Source: Prevotella sp. (GTDB lineage Bacteria; Bacteroidota; Bacteroidia; Bacteroidales; Bacteroidaceae). Taken from it: a stretch of DNA of 64,000 bases. The stretch covers positions 1-64,000 of the forward strand of contig JAFUTI010000007.1 of NCBI GenBank assembly GCA_017471465.1, read 5' to 3'. The notes beneath the pieces were generated by a model. It saw only the letters and a program-made list of their open reading frames with translations, was not told where the DNA came from and did not search any database. The position numbers were made by a program, and so were the translations under genes. This document shows, piece after piece, positions 33,372 to 41,016 of the stretch. Within the stretch, counting starts at the first letter, position 1. Each line of letters begins with the position of its first letter.

Positions 33372-34322
33372 TTATGAATTGACGGATTTGAAACTTTTAC
33401 AGCCGCCTTCGCACAGCTGGCGGCGGAACAGGTCGCAGACGGCACACTCGCGGCGCACGCCGGGCTGGCTTCCCAGTGTCTCCTCAAGCTTTGCGTTGAG
33501 CATGTCCTTGAGCTCAGCCATGTTCTTGGCGTCGAGGGCATTGACGCGTCCCAACTGGAACAGGGGGAAGCAGTTCCAGGCCTGCAGACCGGGGCCGATG
33601 TCGAGCGCAGCACCGCACATAAAGCCGATACCGGCGCCGAGGCGTGTGAGACGGCCTATCTGCTTGTCATCGAACATACAAGCCTGGAACCCACAGTCCA
33701 TCGACATCGTGATGTGGCGCTTGGCAGCCTGTTCTGAACATTTGCAGAAGTATTCGCCTGCCCTTTTGTATTCATCCAGGTCGATATACTGGTTACCACC
33801 TTTGTAGATAGGCAGCGCAATGCCTGTTCTGATGTTGCGCACCAGCTGGTAGCGGTCAATCATATCGAAGAGGAACTCGGGGTTGTCTTTCTCCAGGTCG
33901 AAGATGGTGTACGACAGTGCCGAGGCCAAATGGAACTTGTTAAAGAAATGCTCAAGATTTGCAAACTGCCGGTCGTTATAGGTGCTGCGGTCACCGACGT
34001 TCACTACGAAGTTGATATGACCGCAGGAGTTGTCGAACTCCTCCAGACCTTCCGGCAGCGGGTCGGTGGCACTGGTGAAAATCTTGGCGTGTACGTGGCG
34101 TGACTTCAATAGTTCGATGACGTCAATGAGTCGCGGATATTGGAACGGCTCGCCGCCCAGCAACCCAACGTCCCTGATCTCGCACTTGAAATGGTCAAGG
34201 AATTGCTCTATCTCCTCCAGCGTCAGTATCTCGTTGACGTCGTCAGCCGCCTTCAGTACCTTTCGTGCGAAACAGAAAGGACAGCCGCGCTTGCATTTGT
34301 GGGTTAGATATAGGTTAGCCAT
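33372..34322 (-). CDS. Radical SAM protein with Cys-rich C-terminus (RiPP tailoring), copy A
   Basis: A 316-residue radical SAM enzyme. C10, C14 and C17 in 'HKCKRGCPFCF' bind the cluster; 'LLGGEPFQYPRLIDVI' (about 53-68) is the GGE motif. C-terminal cysteines in 'DCGFQAC', 'FMCGAALDIGPGLQAWNC' and 'ECAVCDLFRRQLCEGGC' resemble SPASM-type auxiliary cluster ligands. It is a paralogue of the protein at 28260-29225. It is 6 nt after the protease gene and 9 nt before the PqqD-like gene, the closest radical SAM gene to the precursor, so likely the first modifying enzyme. Reaction unknown: Tyr cross-linking or backbone chemistry are candidates. Confidence 0.87.
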   Translation of the reverse strand: MANLYLTHKCKRGCPFCFARKVLKAADDVNEILTLEEIEQFLDHFKCEIRDVGLLGGEPFQYPRLIDVIELLKSRHVHAKIFTSATDPLPEGLEEFDNSCGHINFVVNVGDRSTYNDRQFANLEHFFNKFHLASALSYTIFDLEKDNPEFLFDMIDRYQLVRNIRTGIALPIYKGGNQYIDLDEYKRAGEYFCKCSEQAAKRHITMSMDCGFQACMFDDKQIGRLTRLGAGIGFMCGAALDIGPGLQAWNCFPLFQLGRVNALDAKNMAELKDMLNAKLEETLGSQPGVRRECAVCDLFRRQLCEGGCKSFKSVNS

Positions 34323-34328
34323 AGCTTT

Positions 34329-34649
34329 TCAGTTTAATACCCAGTAAATGAACTTTCCCGTGTCGGCAATCTTCGTCATGGGCTTTTTTGTAATGGCTGA
34401 CCTGCGCTCCCATAGGAGTTTCCCGTTGCAGGTGACCCACGCGTGACCCCAGTCCTGACTGCTGTTGTCGCGACACCTCATGGCGATGTTGATGCGAACA
34501 TTGCCGCTTTTGCATCGGGTGGCGATAGCATATACCAGCCGAGAACGTCTCAGGCACCAGTTGGCAACCAACTTTTCCCGCAGACGGCGCAGGAAGCCGA
34601 ATCTGCGTCTGCCGATAACCTTTTGACTGTTGATGTTCGTTTCGTCCAT
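34329..34649 (-). CDS. Lasso-B2-like transglutaminase-fold cysteine protease (leader peptidase)
   Basis: 106 residues from ATG 34649 (MDETNINSQ). An upstream Met at 34700 would place the promoter box inside the gene, so the later start is preferred. The C-terminal half follows the PF13471 (lasso B2) pattern: C32 in 'WCLRRSRLVYAI', 'GNVRINIAMRCR' as the 'V-x-I-x-IGVR' strand, then H69 in 'GHAWVTCNGKLLWE'. The third triad position, His+12, is Glu81 where B2 proteins have Asp. B2 proteins cut the leader from lasso precursors with the B1/PqqD partner. First gene of the operon. Assignment rests on short motifs. Confidence 0.6.
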   Translation of the reverse strand: MDETNINSQKVIGRRRFGFLRRLREKLVANWCLRRSRLVYAIATRCKSGNVRINIAMRCRDNSSQDWGHAWVTCNGKLLWERRSAITKKPMTKIADTGKFIYWVLN

Positions 34650-34665
34650 CACTGTAATTTGACTG

Positions 34666-34697
34666 CAAATATACAACATTTTTAAGAAGTCGCCAAA
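34666..34697 (-). promoter_or_regulatory. Promoter of the RiPP operon
   Basis: On the minus strand TTTG (34697-34694) and TATATTTG (34673-34666) are separated by 20 nt, a full match to the Bacteroidota promoter pattern. The predicted start point is about 10 nt before the ATG at 34649. The ffh gene leaves in the other direction from 34788. Confidence 0.75.
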
Positions 34698-34787
34698 CAA
34701 TCGGAAAGAAAAGTTAAAATAAAACCTAATAAATTCTTCATTTTGTTAGATTTTCATTACCTTTGCAGCCTAATTTAATAAAGGATT

Positions 34788-36134
34788 ATGTTTGAGAACT
34801 TAAGCGAACGGCTGGAACGGTCGTTCAAGATACTGAAGGGTGAGGGGAAAATCACCGAGATTAACGTAGCTGAAACGCTGAAAGACGTGCGCCGCGCGCT
34901 GCTCGATGCCGACGTCAACTACAAGGTTGCCAAAAACTTTACTGACACCGTGAAGCAGAAGGCGATAGGTATGAACGTGCTGACCGCCGTGAAGCCCAGC
35001 CAGCTGATGGTGAAGATTGTGCATGACGAGCTGACAGAGCTGATGGGCGGCAAGGCAGCTGAACTGAAGTTGGACAGCCGTCCGGCCATCATCCTGATGT
35101 CGGGTCTGCAGGGCTCGGGTAAGACGACGTTCACAGGCAAGCTTGCCAACATGTTGAAGACACGTCAGCACAAGAATCCGCTTCTTGTGGCCTGCGACGT
35201 CTACCGTCCGGCAGCCATCGAACAGCTGAAGGTTGTCGGCGAGTCTGTGGGCTGTGATGTTTACACCGAGGAGGGCAACAAGAACGTGGTTGAGATAGCC
35301 CAGAACGCTATCCGCAAGGCTAAGCAGGAGTCGTATAATGTCGTCATCGTCGATACCGCCGGCCGTTTGGCTGTGGACGAGGAGATGATGAATGAGATAG
35401 AGACGCTGAAGAATGCCATCCATCCTGATGAGACACTCTTCGTTGTCGACTCTATGACAGGTCAGGACGCTGTGAACACGGCCAAGGAGTTCAACGACCG
35501 CCTCGACTTCGACGGCGTGGTGCTGACGAAGCTCGACGGTGACACCCGCGGTGGTGCTGCCCTCTCGATTCGTACCGTCGTCACCAAACCCATCAAGTTT
35601 GTGGGTACGGGCGAGAAGATGGAAGCTATTGACGTGTTCCATCCTGAGCGTATGGCCGACCGCATCCTTGGTATGGGCGACGTCGTCTCGCTGGTGGAAC
35701 GTGCCCAGCAGCAGTTCGATGAGGAGGAGGCCAAGCGTCTGGAGAAGAAGATCCGTAAGAATAAGTTCGACTTCGATGACTTCATGGGACAGATCCAGCA
35801 GATCAAGAAGATGGGCAATATCAAGGACCTGGCTTCGATGATTCCTGGCGTTGGCAAGGCCATCAAGGATGTCGACATCGACGACAATGCCTTCAAGCAG
35901 ATAGAGGCTATCATCCAGTCGATGACACCGAAGGAGCGTGCCAATCCCGACATCATCAATCAGAGTCGCAAGTTGCGCATCGCCCGAGGTTCCGGCACGA
36001 AGATAGAAGACGTGAACCGCCTGATGAAGCAGTTTGACCAGACGCGTAAGATGATGCGTATGGTGAGCGGTATGGGCTCGTCGAAGATGGCCCAGATGGC
36101 GGCGGCAATGAAAGGTAAAATGCCAAAGATGTAA
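34788..36134 (+). CDS. ffh: Signal recognition particle protein Ffh
   Basis: A 448-residue SRP54-type GTPase, usual length. The N domain (1-85) is followed by the G domain with G1 'GLQGSGKTTFTG' (about 106-117), 'DVYRPAAIEQL', 'DTAGRLAVDEE' (G3) and 'TKLDGDTRGGAA' (G4), and the methionine-rich M domain (about 300-448: 'KMMRMVSGMGSSKMAQMAAAMKGKMPKM'). It binds signal peptides and 4.5S RNA and delivers ribosomes to FtsY. A TACCTTTG box lies at about 34758-34765, about 20 nt before the start. It is followed by folD after 7 nt. Confidence 0.96.
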   Translation: MFENLSERLERSFKILKGEGKITEINVAETLKDVRRALLDADVNYKVAKNFTDTVKQKAIGMNVLTAVKPSQLMVKIVHDELTELMGGKAAELKLDSRPAIILMSGLQGSGKTTFTGKLANMLKTRQHKNPLLVACDVYRPAAIEQLKVVGESVGCDVYTEEGNKNVVEIAQNAIRKAKQESYNVVIVDTAGRLAVDEEMMNEIETLKNAIHPDETLFVVDSMTGQDAVNTAKEFNDRLDFDGVVLTKLDGDTRGGAALSIRTVVTKPIKFVGTGEKMEAIDVFHPERMADRILGMGDVVSLVERAQQQFDEEEAKRLEKKIRKNKFDFDDFMGQIQQIKKMGNIKDLASMIPGVGKAIKDVDIDDNAFKQIEAIIQSMTPKERANPDIINQSRKLRIARGSGTKIEDVNRLMKQFDQTRKMMRMVSGMGSSKMAQMAAAMKGKMPKM

Positions 36135-36141
36135 TTAAGAT

Positions 36142-37020
36142 ATGCAACTGATAGACGGAAAAGCGACAGCGGCAGCCATCAAGGCTGAGATTGCTGATGA
36201 AGTGAAGGAAATAGTGGCCCGTGGCGGCAAGCAGCCCCATCTGGCCGCAGTGTTGGTAGGTCACGATGGCGGCTCAGAGACTTACGTAAAGAACAAGGTG
36301 CTCGCCTGCGAGGCCTGTGGTTTCAAGTCGACCCTCATCCGTTATGAGGACGACGTGACCGAGGCGGAACTCCTTGCCTGTGTCGACAAACTGAACCGTG
36401 ACGACGACGTTGACGGCTTTATCGTGCAGCTGCCACTGCCGAAGCATATCGACGAGCAGAAAATCATCGAGGCTATCGACTACCGCAAGGATGTCGACGG
36501 CTTCCACCCCATCAACGTGGGCCGTATGGCCATCGGCCTGCCTTGCTTCATATCGGCAACGCCCCTCGGCATCATCACCCTGCTCAAACGCTACAATATT
36601 GAGACCAGCGGTAAGAAGTGTGTTATTCTCGGAAGAAGTAACATCGTCGGCAAGCCCATGGCACAGCTCATGATGCAGAAACAGTATGGCGACTCGACGG
36701 TCACCGTCTGCCACTCGCGTTCGAAGACGCTGAAGGAGGAGTGCCGCGAGGCCGACATCATCATTGCCGCCATCGGCCAGCCCGACTTCGTGACGGCCGA
36801 CATGGTGAAGGAGGGTGCCGTCATCGTCGACGTGGGAACTACCCGTGTGCCCGATGCCTCGCGTAAGAGCGGCTTCCGGCTTAATGGCGATGTGAAGTTC
36901 GACGAGGTGGCACCGAAGTGCTCCTACATCACCCCCGTTCCCGGCGGCGTAGGTCCCATGACCATCTGTTCGCTGATGAAGAATACACTGGCTGCTGGCA
37001 AAAAAGAATACTACAGATAA
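36142..37020 (+). CDS. folD: Bifunctional methylene-THF dehydrogenase / methenyl-THF cyclohydrolase
   Basis: A 292-residue FolD. Conserved blocks are '[18 protein letters not shown]' (about 34-51, with the active-site Tyr/Lys), '[18 protein letters not shown]' (about 93-110), '[12 protein letters not shown]' and '[17 protein letters not shown]' (Rossmann NADP site). '[20 protein letters not shown]' is near the end. It interconverts one-carbon folates in the cytoplasm. Its stop overlaps the next start (TAATG), and the 5-formyl-THF cyclo-ligase fused to QueH belongs to the same folate pool, though it is encoded elsewhere. Confidence 0.96.
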   Translation: MQLIDGKATAAAIKAEIADEVKEIVARGGKQPHLAAVLVGHDGGSETYVKNKVLACEACGFKSTLIRYEDDVTEAELLACVDKLNRDDDVDGFIVQLPLPKHIDEQKIIEAIDYRKDVDGFHPINVGRMAIGLPCFISATPLGIITLLKRYNIETSGKKCVILGRSNIVGKPMAQLMMQKQYGDSTVTVCHSRSKTLKEECREADIIIAAIGQPDFVTADMVKEGAVIVDVGTTRVPDASRKSGFRLNGDVKFDEVAPKCSYITPVPGGVGPMTICSLMKNTLAAGKKEYYR

Positions 37021-37199
37021 TGACTGCTGAAGAGTGGTATCAGCAAGGAAATGACTACCGCAAACAGAGCTTGTGGCATGAGGCCATCAACTGCTACATA
37101 CAAGCCATAGCACTTGACCCTGACAGTCCGGCTGTCGAGGCCAAGCGCATGCTTGACGATATCATGGCCTTCTACTGCAAAGACATGTACAACCCCTAA
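37020..37199 (+). CDS. Small TPR-like protein (59 aa)
   Basis: Starts at ATG 37020, which shares its A with the folD stop (TAATG), and ends at 37199. The 59 residues form about one and a half TPR helices: 'EWYQQGNDYRKQSLWHEAINCYIQAIALDPDSPAVEAKRMLDDI'. The W/Y-G-N-Y-A-D-P pattern fits a TPR consensus. Coupling to folD and a conserved-looking reading frame support a real gene. Function unknown; similar short genes sit between folD and other genes in Bacteroidales. Confidence 0.7.
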   Translation: MTAEEWYQQGNDYRKQSLWHEAINCYIQAIALDPDSPAVEAKRMLDDIMAFYCKDMYNP

Positions 37200-37212
37200 C
37201 CGCCTTTTCCCT

Positions 37213-38130
37213 ATGATAGAAGTGATGATGACGCTGTTTGCCTTGGTCATCGTGGGTTTTGTGGCAGGCAAGCTGGGCTATCTTGGCGGTGACTTCGACC
37301 GGCAGTTGTCGAGTGTGGTCATCAACATTACGTGTCCGGCACTGATTCTTTCGTCAGCGATGACGGGCGAACTGCCTGACCGCCGGTTTATCCTTCCCTT
37401 GCTGCTCATCAGCACGCTGACATACGTGCTGCTGGCACTGGCAGGCTTCTTCCTGCCCCGCTTTCTGACGAAACGACGTGACGACGAGGGGACCATCGGT
37501 TTTGCCCTGATGTTCGGCAATGTGGGCTTTATGGGCTATCCTGTCGTGGCCTCTATCTTCGGTCATGAGGTAGTGTTCTATGCTGCTGTGCTGAACGTGG
37601 TGAACACGTTTGCCGTCTTCACCATCGGGACGGTGCTTATTACCGGTAAGAGCGAGGTCGAGGGCAAGCATTTCCAGAAGAAAGTGCTCTACTCCACGCC
37701 GATGTTGGCGGCCTACCTGACGATGGGCATTGTGGCGCTGGAGATTGACAATGTCCCTGTCGTTATCAGTCAGCCGCTGTCGATGTTGGGAGCTATCACC
37801 GTACCTGCTGCCCTGCTCATCATCGGCTCGTCGATGTCGAACCTGTCGATGCGCACGATGCTTGGTAACCGTACGGTCTATGCAACGACAGTGCTACGAC
37901 TGGCGCTGCTGCCGGTAGGTGTCCACTTCCTGATGGGCGCCTTGGGGTTTGACCCCTTTGTCGTGAACATCAATACGCTGGTCATTGCCATGCCTGTGGC
38001 TACCTACGGCACCATCCTCTGTCTGAAGTACGAGAAAGACACGACGATGATGACCGAGGTGACGTTTATCACGACATTGCTCGCGATGGTCAGCATACCC
38101 TTGTTGGTCATGCTGCTTGGCATGAAGTAA
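37213..38130 (+). CDS. AEC-family (auxin-efflux-carrier-like) transporter
   Basis: About 305 residues from ATG 37213; an upstream in-frame ATG at 37114 lies inside the small TPR gene. Ten hydrophobic helices are visible, with the family's 'FALMFGNVGFMGYPVVASIFG' (about 96-116, Gly/Asn break in helix 4) and the corresponding 'LVIAMPVATYGTILCLKY' in the second half. AEC proteins are inner-membrane secondary carriers for small carboxylates or amino acids. It is 13 nt after the small TPR gene and probably co-transcribed with ffh-folD. Substrate unknown. Confidence 0.88.
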   Translation: MIEVMMTLFALVIVGFVAGKLGYLGGDFDRQLSSVVINITCPALILSSAMTGELPDRRFILPLLLISTLTYVLLALAGFFLPRFLTKRRDDEGTIGFALMFGNVGFMGYPVVASIFGHEVVFYAAVLNVVNTFAVFTIGTVLITGKSEVEGKHFQKKVLYSTPMLAAYLTMGIVALEIDNVPVVISQPLSMLGAITVPAALLIIGSSMSNLSMRTMLGNRTVYATTVLRLALLPVGVHFLMGALGFDPFVVNINTLVIAMPVATYGTILCLKYEKDTTMMTEVTFITTLLAMVSIPLLVMLLGMK

Positions 38131-38167
38131 TTAAGTAGGTGTAAAAAACGACATTTTCGCAAATTTT

Positions 38168-38199
38168 TTTGGTGTTTTGCTTACTAATTCGTACCTTTG
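38168..38199 (+). promoter_or_regulatory. Promoter of the 2-oxoacid:ferredoxin oxidoreductase operon
   Basis: TTTG at 38168-38171 and TACCTTTG at 38192-38199 with a 20-nt spacer. The start codon of the ferredoxin subunit is about 32 nt beyond the expected start point. Confidence 0.75.
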
Positions 38200-38238
38200 C
38201 ACACCGATTACGAGAATTAATGCATTAACATAAGAACA

Positions 38239-38469
38239 ATGGCAAAATTAAAAGGCGCTATTGTAGTCGATACTGAGCGGTGCAAGGGATGTCAGTTGTG
38301 CATCATTGCCTGTCCGCAGAAGGTGATTGCAATGGCAGGAAAAGTAAATCTGCACGGCTATCCTTACGTGGAGGCTGCCAATGAGGCTGCCTGCGTGGGC
38401 TGCGCCTCGTGTGGCATCGTATGCCCCGACGGATGTATCACCGTGTATCGTAAAAAAGTGGAGGAATAA
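38239..38469 (+). CDS. Ferredoxin (delta) subunit of 2-oxoacid:acceptor oxidoreductase
   Basis: A 76-residue 2x[4Fe-4S] ferredoxin. The two cluster motifs are 'CKGCQLCIIACPQ' (about 15-27) and 'CVGCASCGIVCPD' (about 53-65). It is the electron-accepting small subunit of a four-subunit 2-ketoacid:ferredoxin oxidoreductase; the three other subunits follow directly. It leads the operon from the promoter at 38168-38199. The complex oxidatively decarboxylates 2-oxoglutarate or branched-chain 2-oxoacids with CoA in the anaerobic cytoplasm. Confidence 0.92.
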   Translation: MAKLKGAIVVDTERCKGCQLCIIACPQKVIAMAGKVNLHGYPYVEAANEAACVGCASCGIVCPDGCITVYRKKVEE

Positions 38470-38472
38470 GTT

Positions 38473-39561
38473 ATGGCTGAAGAGAAAAGAGAGGTTGTGT
38501 TGATGAAGGGTAACGAGGCGATAGCTCACGCTGCCATTCGTTGCGGATGCGACGGCTATTTCGGCTATCCCATTACTCCGCAGAGTGAAGTCATCGAGAC
38601 GTTGGCCGAGCTAAAGCCCTGGGAAACCACCGGTATGCAGGTGGTTCAGGCCGAGAGCGAGTTGGCGTCGATTTACATGGTCTATGGTGCTGCCGGAGCT
38701 GGCAAGCGTGCCATGACCTCGTCGTCATCTCCCGGTATCGCCCTGATGCAGGAAGGTATCACCTATATGGCTGGTGCTGAGGTGCCAGGCGTGTTTGTCA
38801 ACGTACAGCGTGGAGGCCCCGGTCTAGGAACGATCCAGCCGTCGCAGGGCGACTACTTCCAGGCCACGCGCGGCGGTGGTAATGGCGACTACAACGTCAT
38901 TGTGCTTGCTCCGAACTCCGTGCAGGAGATGGCCGACTTCGTTGACCTGGCCTTTGAGTTGGCGTTTAAGTACCGTAATCCGGCTATGATTCTCTCCGAC
39001 GGTGTCATCGGCCAGATGATGGAGAAGGTGGTGCTGCCCCCGCAAAAACCCCGCCGTACCGATGAGGAAGTCATCCGCGAGTGCCCTTGGGCCTCGACGG
39101 GAAAACCAAGGAGCCGAGAGCGTGTGGTCATCACTTCGCTGGAACTGAAGCCTGAGGCTATGGAGGCCCGGAATATCGCCTTGCAGGAGAAATACCGCAA
39201 GATACAGGATCAGGAGGTGCGCTACGAGCAGCAGCAGATGGACGATGCCGACTACGCTATTGTCGCCTTCGGCTCTGCCGCCCGTATTGCCGAGAAGGCC
39301 ATCGAGATTGCCCGTGAGGAGGGTCTGAAGGTCGGTCTGTTCCGTCCAATCACTTTGTGGCCGTTCCCGACGAAGGAGATTGCCCAGTTGGCCAAGACGA
39401 AGAAGGGCATCCTCGTGGTAGAGATTAATGCCGGCCAGATGGTGCAGGACGTGCGCCTGGCCGTCAACGGTGCCGTGCCCGTCGAACAGTTCGGTCGCCT
39501 GGGCGGTATCGTTCCTGAGCCGGAAGAAATTGTAGAGGCTTTAAAAGAAAAATTATTCTAG
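38473..39561 (+). CDS. vorB: 2-oxoacid:acceptor oxidoreductase alpha subunit (VorB-type)
   Basis: A 362-residue alpha subunit: 'KGNEAIAHAAIRCGCDGYFGYPITPQSEVIETL' (about 11-43), 'QAESELASIYMVYGAAGAGKRAMTSSSSPGIALMQEGI' and C-terminal 'VGLFRPITLWPFPTKEI' are typical of the pyruvate:ferredoxin oxidoreductase domain I/II chain of the Vor/Kor group. Length and the small delta subunit upstream fit the branched-chain or 2-oxoglutarate type rather than the single-chain pyruvate enzyme. Substrate cannot be told from sequence alone. A period-9 ACTAGAAAT repeat array fills the gap to the beta subunit. Confidence 0.9.
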   Translation: MAEEKREVVLMKGNEAIAHAAIRCGCDGYFGYPITPQSEVIETLAELKPWETTGMQVVQAESELASIYMVYGAAGAGKRAMTSSSSPGIALMQEGITYMAGAEVPGVFVNVQRGGPGLGTIQPSQGDYFQATRGGGNGDYNVIVLAPNSVQEMADFVDLAFELAFKYRNPAMILSDGVIGQMMEKVVLPPQKPRRTDEEVIRECPWASTGKPRSRERVVITSLELKPEAMEARNIALQEKYRKIQDQEVRYEQQQMDDADYAIVAFGSAARIAEKAIEIAREEGLKVGLFRPITLWPFPTKEIAQLAKTKKGILVVEINAGQMVQDVRLAVNGAVPVEQFGRLGGIVPEPEEIVEALKEKLF

Positions 39562-39599
39562 ATTAACTAGAAAAACTAGAATTACTAGAAATACTAGAG
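39562..39599. repeat. Period-9 tandem repeat (ACTAGAAAT-like) between alpha and beta subunit genes
   Basis: Four units with the core ACTAGA at 9-nt spacing (ACTAGAAAA, ACTAGAATT, ACTAGAAAT, ACTAGAGAA) fill the 42-nt gap between the two subunit genes. No terminator or promoter signal is evident in it. Confidence 0.75.
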
Positions 39600-39603
39600 A
39601 ATT

Positions 39604-40374
39604 ATGAATAGAAACGAAATAGTTCAACCCGAGAATATTGTCTGCAAGAAGCCGACGCTGATGAACGACAATAATATGCACTATTGTCCGGGCTGTTCGC
39701 ATGGTGTGGTGCATAAGCTCATTGCCGAGGTTATTGAAGAGATGGGTATGGAAGACAAGGCCGTAGGTGTATCGCCTGTAGGCTGTGCCGTATTCGCGTA
39801 CAATTATATAGATATCGATTGGCAGGAGGCTGCCCATGGACGTGCTCCAGCATTGGCAACAGGTATCAAGCGCTGCTGGCCCGACCGTCTGGTATTCACC
39901 TATCAGGGTGACGGCGACCTGGCTTGTATTGGCACCTGTGAGACCATCCACGCCCTGAACCGTGGCGAGAATATCGTCATCATCTTCGTCAATAATGCCA
40001 TCTATGGCATGACGGGTGGTCAGATGGCCCCCACGACGCTGATCGGTCAGAAGACCTCTACCTGTCCCTACGGCCGCGATCCTCAGTTGCACGGCTATCC
40101 TCTGAAGATGGCCGACATCGCCGCCCAACTGGAGGGAACGTGCTACGTCACGCGCCAGTCGGTGGAGAGCGTAGCAAGTATCAACAAGGCTAAGAAGGCG
40201 TTGCGCAAGGCTTTCGAGGCATCAATGGCTGGCAAGGGCAGCTCGCTCGTCGAGTTCGTCTCCACCTGTAATAGTGGCTGGAAACTCACGCCCGCCAAGG
40301 CTAATGAATGGATGAAGGAAAACATGTTCCCCTTCTATCCCAAAGGAGACCTCAAGGATACAACAAATAAATAG
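39604..40374 (+). CDS. 2-oxoacid:acceptor oxidoreductase beta subunit (TPP-binding)
   Basis: A 256-residue thiamine-diphosphate subunit. 'YCPGCSHGVVHKLIAEV' (about 23-39), the TPP/Mg2+ motif 'YQGDGDLACIGTCETIHALNRGENIVIIFVNNAIYGMTGGQMAPTT' (GDG-x(25)-NN, about 100-142) and 'GWKLTPAKANEWMKENMFPFYPKGD' are family features. It carries the cofactor where decarboxylation happens. It follows the alpha subunit after the period-9 repeat and precedes the gamma subunit by 88 nt containing an inverted repeat. Confidence 0.92.
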   Translation: MNRNEIVQPENIVCKKPTLMNDNNMHYCPGCSHGVVHKLIAEVIEEMGMEDKAVGVSPVGCAVFAYNYIDIDWQEAAHGRAPALATGIKRCWPDRLVFTYQGDGDLACIGTCETIHALNRGENIVIIFVNNAIYGMTGGQMAPTTLIGQKTSTCPYGRDPQLHGYPLKMADIAAQLEGTCYVTRQSVESVASINKAKKALRKAFEASMAGKGSSLVEFVSTCNSGWKLTPAKANEWMKENMFPFYPKGDLKDTTNK

Positions 40375-40376
40375 AA

Positions 40377-40446
40377 ACTACGAATTACACGAATTATACG
40401 ATATGGCACAGCATGGAAAATATGTGAAATTCGTAAAATTCGTAGT
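40377..40446. repeat. 19-nt imperfect inverted repeat between beta and gamma subunit genes
   Basis: ACTACGAATTACACGAATT (40377-40395) and AATTCGTAAAATTCGTAGT (40428-40446) match as inverted repeats at 17 of 19 positions, around a 32-nt loop. Each arm itself has a period-9 ACGAATTAC unit. It could form a hairpin in the operon mRNA, but no T-run follows, so it is not a classic terminator. Confidence 0.7.
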
Positions 40447-40462
40447 CGAAAGAAAATGAATT

Positions 40463-41008
40463 ATGAAGAAAGAAATAATTATCAGCGGTTTCGGTGGTCA
40501 GGGCGTGCTCTCGATGGGTAAGATTCTGGCCTACAGTGGACTGATGGAGGATAAAGAGGTGACCTGGATGCCTGCCTACGGTCCTGAGCAGCGCGGCGGC
40601 ACGGCCAACGTGACGGTCATCGTCAGCGATGAGCGTATCTCGTCGCCCATCCTCTCGAAGTACGACATCGCCATCGTCCTCAACCAGCCTTCGCTGGAGA
40701 AGTTCGAACCGAAAATCAAACCCGGCGGCGTGCTTATCTACGACGGCTTCGGCATCATCAACCCGCCGACGCGTAAGGACATCACTGTCTATCGTATCGA
40801 TGCCATGGACAAGGCTGCCGAGATGAAGAACGGCAAGGTCTTCAACATGATTGTGCTGGGCGGTCTGCTGAAAGTGGCTCCCGTGGTCAGCACCAAGGGT
40901 GTGGAGAAGGCACTGAAGAAGACCCTTCCCGAGCGTCATCACGACCTTATTCCCCTGAATATGCAGGCTGTGGATGAGGGTGCTAAGATTATAAAGGAAG
41001 TGAAGTAG
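40463..41008 (+). CDS. 2-oxoacid:acceptor oxidoreductase gamma subunit
   Basis: A 181-residue gamma chain of the ferredoxin-dependent 2-oxoacid oxidoreductase. 'IIISGFGGQGVLSMGKILAYSGLMEDKEVTWMPAYGPEQRGG' (about 5-46) is the CoA-binding gamma-domain signature. It completes the delta-alpha-beta-gamma set. Order and subunit sizes match KorDABC/Vor operons of Bacteroidales. It ends 8 nt before the converging nuclease gene; there is no clear terminator between them. Confidence 0.92.
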   Translation: MKKEIIISGFGGQGVLSMGKILAYSGLMEDKEVTWMPAYGPEQRGGTANVTVIVSDERISSPILSKYDIAIVLNQPSLEKFEPKIKPGGVLIYDGFGIINPPTRKDITVYRIDAMDKAAEMKNGKVFNMIVLGGLLKVAPVVSTKGVEKALKKTLPERHHDLIPLNMQAVDEGAKIIKEVK

Positions 41009-41016
41009 GCGCAGGC

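Noticed and set aside
24916..34649. A lasso-peptide cluster
   Set aside because: PqqD-like, B2-like, kinase and nucleotidyltransferase genes fit, but there is no asparagine-synthetase-like cyclase and the core lacks an obvious Gly/Cys-1 with Asp/Glu at 7-9.
34315..34668. Alternative frame overlapping the B2-like gene
   Set aside because: The other frame has the CLRRS...GHAWV pattern and begins right after the promoter; this one has no recognisable motif.
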